Source: Flagellimonas eckloniae
Lineage (GTDB): Bacteria > Bacteroidota > Bacteroidia > Flavobacteriales > Flavobacteriaceae
Direction: 5' to 3'
NCBI RefSeq assembly: GCF_001413955.1
Contig: NZ_LCTZ01000002.1
Location: forward strand, 2,528,501-2,592,500
DNA length: 64,000 nt
Shown here piece by piece: positions 34,393 to 41,375 of the stretch. The translations under genes were made by a program, and so were the position numbers. Below the pieces are notes generated by a model. It was not told where the DNA came from. It worked only from the letters and a program-made list of their open reading frames with translations, and ran no database searches. How positions within the stretch are numbered: the stretch's first letter is position 1; every line of letters starts with the position of its first letter.

Positions 34393-34548
34393 ATGCGAAA
34401 TGAAATTACAGTTAAGACGCTTAGGTTAAAACCTGATGTAGTACAAAAAGTAGCCAAATTGGCTGAGGACAATAACAGGACGTTCAACAATATGGTGGAA
34501 ACCATTTTATTAAAATTTGAACCAGATGATTATAGAAGTTTGATATAG
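34393..34548 (+). CDS. Ribbon-helix-helix (Arc-like) DNA-binding protein (transposon cargo)
   Basis: A 51-residue protein starting MRNEITVKTLRLKP (beta strand) followed by two amphipathic helices (DVVQKVAKLAEDNNRT, FNNMVETILLKF). This is the Arc/CopG ribbon-helix-helix layout. Such dimers bind inverted repeats and act as repressors of their own or neighbouring genes. Its own terminator follows, and tandem palindromes lie 0.4 kb downstream before a cargo gene; these are plausible operator sites, by inference. Confidence 0.65.
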   Translation: MRNEITVKTLRLKPDVVQKVAKLAEDNNRTFNNMVETILLKFEPDDYRSLI

Positions 34549-34556
34549 ATAAAAGC

Positions 34557-34587
34557 AAAAGGCTACTTGTGACGAAGTAGCCTTTTT
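34557..34587 (+). terminator. Terminator of the ribbon-helix-helix gene
   Basis: AAAA-GGCTACTT / AAGTAGCC-TTTTT, perfect 8-bp stem with a 6-base loop, 8 bp after the stop. Confidence 0.88.
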
Positions 34588-34638
34588 GGGATTAGGAAAG
34601 TCCTAGTCCGACATTGTTTAATTAAATACAAGTTCATT

Positions 34639-34755
34639 ATGAGAAAGTCTAGCAGGACATCCACAAGAACTGTACGGGTTAACGTCCGAACCTCGAGAGG
34701 CACAAAAAGTGTCCCTGTAAAGGTTAAGACCACAACCACCACCTATAAGTGGTAG
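34639..34755 (+). CDS. Tiny strongly basic peptide, 38 residues (transposon cargo)
   Basis: MRKSSRTSTRTVRVNVRTSR...VKVKTTTTTYKW: 13 Arg/Lys, 12 Thr, no acidic residue. Starts at ATG 34639 and stops at TAG 34753. Nucleic-acid binding is the obvious possibility. I recognise no family, and a peptide this short could be a chance frame. Confidence 0.4.
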   Translation: MRKSSRTSTRTVRVNVRTSRGTKSVPVKVKTTTTTYKW

Positions 34756-34904
34756 CTACAGAGCCCTAATCAATTAAACAACTTTTTTGTTTAGGGTTAA
34801 AAACGAAGCCTAGGGGCGAAGTCGGTCTCATTAGCCGTTTACTGGGTCTCATTAGCCCAACTTAGCTGAGTTGTAATAAACTTCAACCTAGATTTCAATT
34901 TTTA

Positions 34905-34937
34905 AACGTCAGTATTTACGGTACTGGCGTTTTTTTA
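34905..34937 (+). terminator. Terminator inside the transposon
   Basis: AACGTCAGTA / TACTGGCGTT, 10-bp stem with one mismatch (G-T pair), 7-base loop, then seven T. Confidence 0.75.
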
Positions 34938-34961
34938 TGCACTAAAAATATAAAAATAATT

Positions 34962-34986
34962 TTATACTAAAGTTATATTAGTATAA
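34962..34986. promoter_or_regulatory. Perfect 9-bp inverted repeat, candidate operator
   Basis: TTATACTAA / TTAGTATAA with a 7-base spacer, 8 bp left of the first 22-bp palindrome. Confidence 0.5.
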
Positions 34987-34993
34987 TAAATTT

Positions 34994-35044
34994 ACGATAT
35001 ATGTAATTATATCGTAATATGTATGATATATGATTTTATATCGT
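34994..35044. promoter_or_regulatory. Two tandem 22-bp palindromes, candidate operator array
   Basis: ACGATAT-N8-ATATCGT (34994-35015) and ATGATAT-N8-ATATCGT (35023-35044). Same 7-8-7 geometry, 29-bp period, 15 bp before the ATG at 35059. The arrangement is typical of cooperative repressor binding. Confidence 0.6.
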
Positions 35045-35058
35045 ACTTTTATTTTTTT

Positions 35059-35271
35059 ATGAACAAGAGCATCCCTAAGTTTTTCGTGGCAGTCCGTGGA
35101 AATAAAGTTGTGTATTTTGAATCCAATTTATCGGCATTTATTACTGGCTTAAGAGAACATATCAATAACTTGAAAAGTCTCTCTTATTACGACAAGAAAT
35201 TTCGTAAGGAAAAAATCATATACCATACCGATACATTCAAACACGAATGGTCATTGCAAAGATTGATTTAG
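35059..35271 (+). CDS. Unknown 70-residue protein behind the operator array (transposon cargo)
   Basis: I use ATG 35059 because the longer frame (35023) would translate the palindrome array. The 70-residue product starts MNKSIPKFFVAVRGNKVVYF, is rich in basic residues, aromatic and polar, with a C-terminal KIIYHTDTFKHEW segment. No family known. Its operator-like 5' region and proximity to a ribbon-helix-helix gene are reminiscent of toxin-antitoxin or regulatory modules, but no toxin motif is recognised. Confidence 0.5.
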   Translation: MNKSIPKFFVAVRGNKVVYFESNLSAFITGLREHINNLKSLSYYDKKFRKEKIIYHTDTFKHEWSLQRLI

Positions 35272-35287
35272 CACACCCTATCAATCA

Positions 35288-35316
35288 TAGATTCTTTTTC
35301 AGGTTCAGGAGGGTTT
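35288..35316 (-). repeat. 29-bp repeat, copy 1
   Basis: TAGATTCTTTTTC...GGAGGGTTT; lies at the 3' end of the minus-strand membrane gene. On the minus strand one frame reads NPPEPEKES. Confidence 0.7.
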
Positions 35317-35586
35317 CTTACTGTCTTTATAGAATGATTTCCCTATTCTAAATATCATATAAGCTATAAACCAACCAACGTATTGCCAAAACCAATCAAG
35401 TCCTAACTCATTTCTGACACGTACTTCAGGATGGAGCAATTGATAAGGTGTCCTTTTTATCAAGGGCATCAAACTTGGAATAAGATAAATACCAATTGCA
35501 ATGCTCAGAAGAATAAGCAATGCAGCAATTATTCTATATAAAACTTTGCGGCTTTTGGACACTTTGCTAAAAATATCCATTTTCAA
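35305..35586 (-). CDS. Small membrane protein, 93 residues (transposon cargo, possibly frameshifted end)
   Basis: A 93-residue protein with hydrophobic helices at about 19-38 and 66-82 (VGWFIAYMIFRIG). Its stop lies within the 29-bp repeat. One extra base in the AAA run just before the stop would extend it to ...NPPEPEKES plus six residues, the peptide also encoded by the other two repeat copies. So the present SKKPS end may be a frameshift. Closest to the right terminal repeat (35613). Function unknown. Confidence 0.5.
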   Translation of the reverse strand: MKMDIFSKVSKSRKVLYRIIAALLILLSIAIGIYLIPSLMPLIKRTPYQLLHPEVRVRNELGLDWFWQYVGWFIAYMIFRIGKSFYKDSKKPS

Positions 35587-35612
35587 TCATTCAAAAAAAC
35601 TTCTTTGGTGTT

Positions 35613-35636
35613 TGTCCCACTTTGTATATAGATGCC
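35613..35636 (-). repeat. Right terminal inverted repeat
   Basis: Exact complement of 32347-32370; TGTCCCAC...AGATGCC on the plus strand. Confidence 0.88.
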
Positions 35637-35644
35637 CCATATTA
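35637..35644. other. Right 8-bp target-site duplication (CCATATTA)
   Basis: Identical to 32339-32346 and directly adjacent to the right terminal repeat. Confidence 0.8.
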
Positions 35645-35649
35645 CCCTT

Positions 35650-35678
35650 TAGATTCTTTTTCTGGTTCAGGAGGGTTT
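35650..35678 (-). repeat. 29-bp repeat, copy 2
   Basis: Five bases beyond the right target duplication and 16 bp before the ATG at 35695. Differs from copy 1 by one base (TTTCTGG for TTTCAGG). On the minus strand reads NPPEPEKESKG-stop. Confidence 0.7.
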
Positions 35679-35694
35679 TGAGTAAATTTATCTA

Positions 35695-35895
35695 ATGTTA
35701 GAAAGTATAAAGAATCTGTGGTATTCCAATACGGGCTATAATTTTTTTTTCATTGTAGGTGGAATAATCTTGATTTGGTGGAATCTATATATCTTCAAAT
35801 CTCGTAAAGAATGGAATTATAAAACCCCAAGAGACTTCGTTAGATTTATTATAGGGATTATATTGTTTGTATATGGGGTTGCATCGATATTTTAG
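35695..35895 (+). CDS. Small two-helix membrane protein, 66 residues
   Basis: ATG 35695, 66 residues, with helices at about 15-33 (NFFFIVGGIILIWWNLYIF) and 47-65 (FVRFIIGIILFVYGVASIF) and a basic loop. No family known. It lies just outside the transposon, downstream of repeat copy 2. Confidence 0.55.
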   Translation: MLESIKNLWYSNTGYNFFFIVGGIILIWWNLYIFKSRKEWNYKTPRDFVRFIIGIILFVYGVASIF

Positions 35896-35939
35896 ATTCT
35901 TGTCCGATATCATAGATAGTTGCCCTATCAACCCCTAAA

Positions 35940-36055
35940 TTATTCTTTGGTCTCTTTCTTGGATTGGTAGTTTCTGTATAGCCAAAGAGCAGTAAAGACC
36001 AATGCAATCAAAACCACACTCGTTATTATCGCTGTTATTTCGTTTCAGCTTCCAT
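35940..36055 (-). pseudogene. Frameshifted remnant of a small membrane protein
   Basis: From ATG 36055 the minus strand encodes MEAETK then stops, but the adjacent frame continues as NEITAIITSVVLIALVFTAL, then WLYRNYQSKKETKE and stop at 35940. One added base would restore a plausible small single-helix protein. No in-frame start exists for the second part except a GTG. Confidence 0.35.
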
Positions 36056-36112
36056 ACTTATCTTTTATCTTCTGTAAGATACTATTTTGAGGCTACATTC
36101 CAGAGTAGCCCT

Positions 36113-36141
36113 TAGATTCTTTTTCAGGTTCTGGAGGGTTT
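36113..36141 (-). repeat. 29-bp repeat, copy 3
   Basis: One-base difference from copy 1 (TTCTGG for TTCAGG in the second half), 19 bp before the ATG at 36161. Contains GGAGGG, which would give Shine-Dalgarno-like spacing to TTG 36143. Confidence 0.7.
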
Positions 36142-36160
36142 ATTGATTATCTTTAAAACA

Positions 36161-36655
36161 ATGGAAAGCCAAAAAACATTTACAAAACGAATTGGGGGCT
36201 ATCTACATAAAATGACTCCCGTTACAGACGCTAGTGGAAAACTACTTCATTATGTGACAAAACCTTTAATGGTAGAACTAAAACCCAGGGATGTAATGCA
36301 GATTATCATTGGATCTACAATTTTGGCACTTCCAGTAGCTTACACAGAGGAAGCCTGGAAATTGGGAGAAGAATTGCCTCTATTGAACGTTGGGTTTCTT
36401 TCCATGATATCACTTGTTTTCATTGCCCTTTTCGTTTTCTTTAACTTCTATCGCTTTAATATTAAGGGACATGTTTTCAACTATATTAAAAGAGTAATCG
36501 CAACTTACCTTATCTCAATAGTGGTTGTGGCAGTTTTACTTACCATAATACAAAGATGCCCTTGGGAAACAGATTTTATGTTGGCAATAAAACGCATAAT
36601 CGTAGTTGCCTTTCCCGCTTCAATGAGCGCAACCATAAGTGATGTGCTAAAATAG
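36161..36655 (+). CDS. DUF2391-family membrane protein
   Basis: A 164-residue integral membrane protein. ATG 36161 is chosen; a TTG at 36143 would add six residues. The pattern IIIGSTILALPVAYTEEAWKLGEELP followed by FFNFYRFNIKGH and FPASMSATISDVLK is typical of DUF2391 in my recollection. Four hydrophobic segments (about 47-62, 76-97, 119-137, 148-163). Function not known. Convergent with the carbonic anhydrase gene, with a shared hairpin between. Confidence 0.6.
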   Translation: MESQKTFTKRIGGYLHKMTPVTDASGKLLHYVTKPLMVELKPRDVMQIIIGSTILALPVAYTEEAWKLGEELPLLNVGFLSMISLVFIALFVFFNFYRFNIKGHVFNYIKRVIATYLISIVVVAVLLTIIQRCPWETDFMLAIKRIIVVAFPASMSATISDVLK

Positions 36656-36696
36656 TTTCTGTTCCAGAATGTATATGGATAGGAATATGACCCTAA

Positions 36697-36731
36697 AAGC
36701 ATGGTCCAAGAAATTATCCCGGACCATGCTT
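36697..36731. terminator. Hairpin terminator between convergent genes
   Basis: AAGCATGGTCC / GGACCATGCTT, perfect 11-bp stem with a 13-base loop. Confidence 0.75.
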
Positions 36732-36763
36732 CAATTATTCTCAATATGATTCCAATACAGGGA

Positions 36764-37519
36764 CTAATGAATAAAGTTCACTACTCCGGTATCCATATCA
36801 TAAACGGCGCCTTTAATCCCAATCTCCCCATTTTCTACCATTGTCCTTAATAAATCACTTTCTTTTACTACCATTTCCATGGCATGGCGAACATTGTTTT
36901 CACTCACTTCATGAACAAACAATCTATTTTTAGATGATTTTGGACCCTCAGACTTAGTAGATTGTTCAATTGCCGGTTGAATGTTCTTGAGCATTTTAGT
37001 GATATGTCCCAATTCAGCACCATCAATCGCCGCATGAATAGCCCCGCAATTCTCATGCCCCATTACCAGAATAAGTTTTGCTCCTGCAACCTTGGTGGCA
37101 AATTCCATGCTTCCAAGAATATCATCATTGATAAAATTACCTGCAACCCTTGCAACGAAAATGTCACCTATTCCCTTATCAAATACATCCTCTACCGGAA
37201 TTCTACTGTCAACACATGAAAGTATGATAGCTTTGGGGTATTGGCCTGTGGCACTTTCCCGTATCTGTATGGAATGATCCCTTGCCGTAAGGTCACTTCT
37301 AACAAACCTTTCGTTGCCTGCGGCCAAACTATTGTATACCTCGTCAGGTGTAAGCGCAGATTGCTCTTCCTTGCTCAACACATTCTCCACTAAAATGCTG
37401 CTTCTATCAATTTCTATGGTCTCATTGGAAGTTTCGAAACCATCTGTTGCTTGGGCAAAACCTATTGTTGTCAATGCTAAAAAAATACCTGTGGTAATCC
37501 AAATTGTTTTCATAACCAT
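36764..37519 (-). CDS. Exported beta-class carbonic anhydrase
   Basis: A 251-residue beta-carbonic anhydrase. Zinc ligands C102, H155 and C158 (ILSCVDSR and GHENCGA) and the D104-R106 dyad are present. An N-terminal signal peptide (residues 1-22, ending GFAQ) sends it to the periplasm, unlike the usual cytoplasmic enzyme. It interconverts CO2 and bicarbonate. Start could be this ATG or the one two codons later (37513). Spacer downstream to DUF2391 contains the hairpin. Confidence 0.9.
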   Translation of the reverse strand: MVMKTIWITTGIFLALTTIGFAQATDGFETSNETIEIDRSSILVENVLSKEEQSALTPDEVYNSLAAGNERFVRSDLTARDHSIQIRESATGQYPKAIILSCVDSRIPVEDVFDKGIGDIFVARVAGNFINDDILGSMEFATKVAGAKLILVMGHENCGAIHAAIDGAELGHITKMLKNIQPAIEQSTKSEGPKSSKNRLFVHEVSENNVRHAMEMVVKESDLLRTMVENGEIGIKGAVYDMDTGVVNFIH

Positions 37520-37677
37520 TTCATTTAAATTGTATATGGCGAAAATATGCTACTTAATTTAAACTAATACTATTACTATTCATAATTAATAGTTAAACTA
37601 TTGTATTATGATAGCAATACTTTCATTTATGGTCTTCAAAAACAATACACTTATATTTGAGTATAAAAAGAAATACT

Positions 37678-38274
37678 ATGGAAACATGGTTAAACCCAAC
37701 AACTCTTGAAGGCCATTTAGTCAGACTTATTCCAATGGAAATTTCCCATGAATCCGATTTGTTGACAGCAGCTTCTGATGGTAATTTATGGGAGTTATGG
37801 TATACTTCGGTCCCCTCACCAGATACCGTTGGAGACTATATCGCAAATGCATTGATGGAACAACAGGAGAAACGTTCGCTCCCATTTGTTATTTTGGACA
37901 AAACTTCTGGGAAGGTGGTTGGAACAACCAGATTCTTGCGTGCCGATGCCCCTCACAGAAGGGTGGAAATTGGCTCCACTTGGTATGCCAAAAGTGTCCA
38001 ACGCACAGGTGTCAACACCGAATGCAAGTATCTTCTACTAAAACATGCTTTTGAAACATTAAAGACTGTTGCCGTTGAATTCAGGACCCATTTTCACAAC
38101 CACCCATCAAGAAATGCAATTTTGAGATTAGGAGCCAAGCAAGAAGGTATCATTAGAAATCACAGAATTGATCATAATGGAAATTTAAGGGACACTGTTT
38201 TATTTTCAATTTTGAACAGCGAATGGCCAACAGTAAAAACTTCATTGGAGTTTAAGATGAGTCGAAAGTATTAG
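37678..38274 (+). CDS. RimJ/RimL-type GNAT acetyltransferase
   Basis: A 198-residue GNAT. ATG 37678 is chosen; a longer frame adds seven residues. It has the RimJ-type N-terminus with EGHLVRLIPME, the VVGTTRFL strand, EIGSTWYAKSVQRTGVNTECKYLLLKHAFETL, and the FHNHPSRNAILRLGAKQEGI motif. It may act on small molecules or ribosomal proteins; substrate unknown. Its stop overlaps the convergent glycerate kinase stop by four bases. Confidence 0.75.
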   Translation: METWLNPTTLEGHLVRLIPMEISHESDLLTAASDGNLWELWYTSVPSPDTVGDYIANALMEQQEKRSLPFVILDKTSGKVVGTTRFLRADAPHRRVEIGSTWYAKSVQRTGVNTECKYLLLKHAFETLKTVAVEFRTHFHNHPSRNAILRLGAKQEGIIRNHRIDHNGNLRDTVLFSILNSEWPTVKTSLEFKMSRKY

Positions 38275-39407
38275 TGCTTACTTATTTTTAAAAGATTGGC
38301 AAAATTGTATGCCGCTTGTTCCAAGTTTTTATGGGAGCTTGCCTTTGCTTCTTCCCAATCATGGATTTTATTTAATATGGACACCGCATAGTCAAGGCCC
38401 ATTTCCTGAATCTCATTAATTGAAACATCTACGGAGCCACACAAAGCAGCAACGGGGACGTTTTTGGACTTGGCAGATTTCAGCACTCCTGTGATGGTTT
38501 TTCCAGATATGGTTTGATGGTCCAACTGACCTTCTCCGGTAATAATCCAATCTGCATCCTCTATTGTATTTTTAAAATTTGCCAATTCCATAATCAAATC
38601 TATTCCAGAGGTAAGATTTGCATCCAAGAAAACCATTGCTCCACCTCCCATTCCTCCAGCAGCACCAGCTCCTGCTATTTTTTGTACATCTATATCAAAC
38701 GTGGTTTTCATTACATCCGCCAAATTCCTCAATCCTTCATCCAAAAATTCAACTTCTTCTTTTGAAGCTCCCTTTTGGGGGCCATAGATTTTAGCAGCTC
38801 CATTTTCACCATAAAATGGGTTGGCAACATCGCAAGCCACTTTGATTTCAACATCGGAAAGTATACTGATTATTCTACTGGTATCAATTTCTTTTACTTT
38901 GATTAGGTTTTCCCCTATGGGCTTCAATTCATTTCCATATTCATCCAAAAACTTATATCCTAGAGCTACGGCGGTTCCCATTCCACCATCATTTGTTGCA
39001 CTCCCTCCTATACCTAGAATTATTGCTTTGACACCATTTTTCAAAGCGTCCGCAATTAACTCCCCAGTACCTAGTGAGGAAGTATGCATACAATTCATCT
39101 CATCTTTATTGAGCAACGCATAGCCAGAAGCCTCCGACATTTCAATATATGCGGTTTTTTTATCCTTGGATAATAGGTATTTGGCCTCAATTTTTCGAAA
39201 CAGAGGGTCATTGACAACGATTTTGACCTCAGAAGCATTCAAATAGTCCTTAACCACTTCCAAGGTGCCATCCCCCCCATCGGCCAACGGTTTTTTAATA
39301 ACCAAGGCGTTTGGAAAAACCATTTTGATCCCACTGTCAACAGCTTCGCAGAACTCCCTTCCTGACAAAGAGCCTTTATACTTATCCGGAGCAATTACAA
39401 ACTTCAT
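38271..39407 (-). CDS. glxK: Glycerate kinase (GlxK/GarK family)
   Basis: A 378-residue glycerate 2-kinase phosphorylating D-glycerate. It has the family N-terminus APDKYKGSLS, LADGGDGTLEVV, and GIGGSATNDGGMG (nucleotide or substrate site), with GAGAAGGMGGG and DWIITGEGQLDHQT later. Full length and alone on this strand. It feeds glycerate into glycolysis or serine metabolism. Confidence 0.9.
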   Translation of the reverse strand: MKFVIAPDKYKGSLSGREFCEAVDSGIKMVFPNALVIKKPLADGGDGTLEVVKDYLNASEVKIVVNDPLFRKIEAKYLLSKDKKTAYIEMSEASGYALLNKDEMNCMHTSSLGTGELIADALKNGVKAIILGIGGSATNDGGMGTAVALGYKFLDEYGNELKPIGENLIKVKEIDTSRIISILSDVEIKVACDVANPFYGENGAAKIYGPQKGASKEEVEFLDEGLRNLADVMKTTFDIDVQKIAGAGAAGGMGGGAMVFLDANLTSGIDLIMELANFKNTIEDADWIITGEGQLDHQTISGKTITGVLKSAKSKNVPVAALCGSVDVSINEIQEMGLDYAVSILNKIHDWEEAKASSHKNLEQAAYNFANLLKISKH

Positions 39408-39537
39408 TTAAAATGATTTAGGGAAGAAAAGCACACTTCTTGTTTTATGGAAATTTAGATATTTTGTTTGGCTTTTAAAAATGGCATACGTTTTGCCCCT
39501 GCCAGTAAAGTATTTACCTTTAAATAAACTTTCAATG

Positions 39538-40239
39538 ATGAAACAGCTACTTATACCCGTTTTCAGTTTTTTATTTACGACTCTAGTTATAGGTCAATCC
39601 AAAAACTTTTTGGATGTTCCATACCTTGAAACCTCTGCAAAGGTGGATACCTTGGTAACCCCAGATAAAATTTACCTGAACATTGTTATTCAGGAAAAAG
39701 ATTCAAAAGGCAGAAAATCTGTTGAGGAACAGGAAAACAAAATGGCCCAAAGTCTACGGTCTTTGGGAATAGACCTGGACAAACAATTGGTGATCAAAGA
39801 CCTAAGCAGTAACTTTAAGAAGTATTTTTTACGTTCAAAGGAAGTACTTAAAAGCAAGCAATATTCCTTGGAAGTATACGATGGCTTAACCGCTGGAAAA
39901 GTTATGGTCGCCCTGGAAAAACTTGATATTGCCAATGCTTCTCTTGAAAAGACCGAATATTCAAAAATGGATGCATTGGAGCTGGAACTGAAGTCGAGGG
40001 CCGTTAAAAAAGCAAAAATGAAAGCTGAAGCATTGACCACTCCCCTTAATCAGAAAGTAGGTTTAGCCATCCATATTTTGGATACTTCAACTCCTTATTA
40101 CGCAAGATACAATCAAGCTCCCCGTATGGAGATGAAAACAATGGCGATGGATATGGCCGAATCGGAGCCTTTGGACATCGATTTTGAGAAAATAAAAGTA
40201 GAGACCACGGTAAATATTAAGTTCATGTTGTCCAAATAA
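39538..40239 (+). CDS. SIMPL-domain (DUF541) exported protein
   Basis: A 233-residue protein, signal peptide 1-19 (MKQLLIPVFSFLFTTLVIGQ), followed by a SIMPL/DUF541-type domain with repeating alpha/beta units (VDTLVTPDKIYLNIVIQEKD, then ALEKLDIANASLEKTEYSK and KAEALTTPLNQKVG). Family function is unclear; proposed periplasmic or membrane-stress roles. I start at the second of two adjacent ATG codons, because the longer frame (39481) adds 19 residues ahead of the signal peptide. Confidence 0.72.
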   Translation: MKQLLIPVFSFLFTTLVIGQSKNFLDVPYLETSAKVDTLVTPDKIYLNIVIQEKDSKGRKSVEEQENKMAQSLRSLGIDLDKQLVIKDLSSNFKKYFLRSKEVLKSKQYSLEVYDGLTAGKVMVALEKLDIANASLEKTEYSKMDALELELKSRAVKKAKMKAEALTTPLNQKVGLAIHILDTSTPYYARYNQAPRMEMKTMAMDMAESEPLDIDFEKIKVETTVNIKFMLSK

Positions 40240-40275
40240 GTGCCTATCGTTCGTCTTTATGACAAACAGGTAATT

Positions 40276-40752
40276 ATGAGGGCTCTATTTTTTGTATTTC
40301 TTTTGAATTGTGCATGGCTGTCAGCGCAAGATACACTGCAACTCCAAGAAGGACAGTATCCCCCTAAAGGGAACTTGGAACAAGTATCCTGGATTACCGG
40401 TCATTGGCAGGGCGAGGTCTTTGGTGGTATTTCAGAAGAAATCTGGAGTGCGCCTGATGGAGATTCCATGATGTTCGTTTTTAGATTGGTCAATGAAGGT
40501 AAGGTCACTTTTTATGAAATAGGACATATGCGGGAAATTGACAATACCCTTCTGATGCAGTTAAAGCATTTTGATGGGAATCTCAAAGGCTGGGAAAGCA
40601 AAGACGAAACCGTAGATTTTAAACTGGTGAAAATAGAAGCGAACAAGGTATATTTTGAAGGGATTACCTATGAGCTGATCAGTGAGAATGAAATGCATGT
40701 GTATGTCTTGGTTGAAGGAAAGGAAGTGTTGTTTAAGTATCGGAAATCCTGA
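40276..40752 (+). CDS. DUF6265-like exported protein
   Basis: A 158-residue protein. ATG 40276, signal peptide 1-18 (ALFFVFLLNCAWLSAQ). The pattern LEQVSWITGHWQGE, then SEEIWSAPDGDSMMFVFRLV and FYEIGHM resembles the DUF6265 beta-barrel family. Function unknown. It lies 36 bp after the SIMPL gene on the same strand, so they are probably co-transcribed; convergent with tetR. Confidence 0.65.
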   Translation: MRALFFVFLLNCAWLSAQDTLQLQEGQYPPKGNLEQVSWITGHWQGEVFGGISEEIWSAPDGDSMMFVFRLVNEGKVTFYEIGHMREIDNTLLMQLKHFDGNLKGWESKDETVDFKLVKIEANKVYFEGITYELISENEMHVYVLVEGKEVLFKYRKS

Positions 40753-40756
40753 GGAA

Positions 40757-41338
40757 TCAGTCCAGTACGGACAAACCCGCATTGACCATAAGTCTTAATT
40801 TATTGGGGGCAGCATCCACTTTGGCCACAACCCGCAAGCCACTATACAGTGTAAAAAGCATTAACCCAATGCTTTTGGCATCTTTTGAGGCCTTAAACTC
40901 CCCCTTGTCGATACCCTTTTGGATATAATTGATAAAAAGACGTTGCACGTTTATATTGTTATCCTGTATCACCTTACGAAGGGCTTCATCCCCTGGAATA
41001 AGCTCGGTGGTGGTATTAACAACAAAACAACCTTTGCGGGCTTCATCGGTGATGGCTTCCTCAATAGCAACATCAAACAGTTTTTTAATTCCTTCCCGCA
41101 CTGTGCTTTCTTTGTCAAAAATTGATTTGAGCTGTTTTCCTGCCGTGTTTCTATATTCCTCAAAAGCTCGATTAAAAAGTTCATCCTTACCCCCAAACGT
41201 ATCATAGAGACTCGCCCTATTGATTCCCAAGTGGGATACCAAACTTTGTATTGAAGTGGCATGGAACCCTTTTTCCCAAAAGAGTTCCATTGCCTTGTTC
41301 AATATTTCCTTTTCATCAAATTGCTTTATTCTTGGCAT
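40757..41338 (-). CDS. TetR/AcrR-family transcriptional regulator
   Basis: A 193-residue repressor. The N-terminal helix-turn-helix (ILNKAMELFWEKGFHATSIQSLVSHLGINRASLYDTFGGKDELFNRAFEEY, in parts) is clear; the C-terminal ligand domain is of the TetR_C type (RRKGCFVVNTTTELIP-like region) with an unknown inducer. A palindrome GGAAT-AATT-GTTCC lies just upstream of its start and similar ones lie before the adjacent SDR gene, suggesting repression of itself and the SDR gene. Confidence 0.85.
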   Translation of the reverse strand: MPRIKQFDEKEILNKAMELFWEKGFHATSIQSLVSHLGINRASLYDTFGGKDELFNRAFEEYRNTAGKQLKSIFDKESTVREGIKKLFDVAIEEAITDEARKGCFVVNTTTELIPGDEALRKVIQDNNINVQRLFINYIQKGIDKGEFKASKDAKSIGLMLFTLYSGLRVVAKVDAAPNKLRLMVNAGLSVLD

Positions 41339-41344
41339 TATTTT

Positions 41345-41358
41345 GGAATAATTGTTCC
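41345..41358. promoter_or_regulatory. Candidate TetR operator near its own start
   Basis: GGAAT-AATT-GTTCC, 7 bp upstream of the tetR start (41338), with flanking TT/AA symmetry. Confidence 0.65.
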
Positions 41359-41375
41359 AAATTTATTGAAAAAAA

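Larger units (their letters stand above)
34756..35058. other. Non-coding cargo stretch with direct repeats, terminator and palindromes
   Basis: No gene seen. It contains GGTCTCATTAGCC twice (34824-34836 and 34845-34857), a terminator (34905-34937) and three palindromes (34962-35044) leading into the 35059 gene. Confidence 0.5.
32347..35636. mobile_element. IS1595-family transposon with passenger genes, 3290 bp
   Basis: Bounded by perfect 24-bp inverted repeats (GGCATCTATATA...GTGGGACA at 32347-32370 and its complement at 35613-35636) and flanked by the identical octamer CCATATTA on both sides. It contains one IS1595 transposase (33164-34102, minus) plus three tiny genes downstream of it on the same strand, a ribbon-helix-helix gene, a 38-codon basic gene, a 70-codon gene behind palindromes, and a small membrane protein. 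Simple IS1595 elements are about 0.7-1.1 kb, so roughly 2 kb is cargo. The intact ends and duplication suggest recent transposition. An imperfect internal copy of the end (GGTATTTAATGGGACA, minus, 34150-34135) may mark an older element border. Confidence 0.8.
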
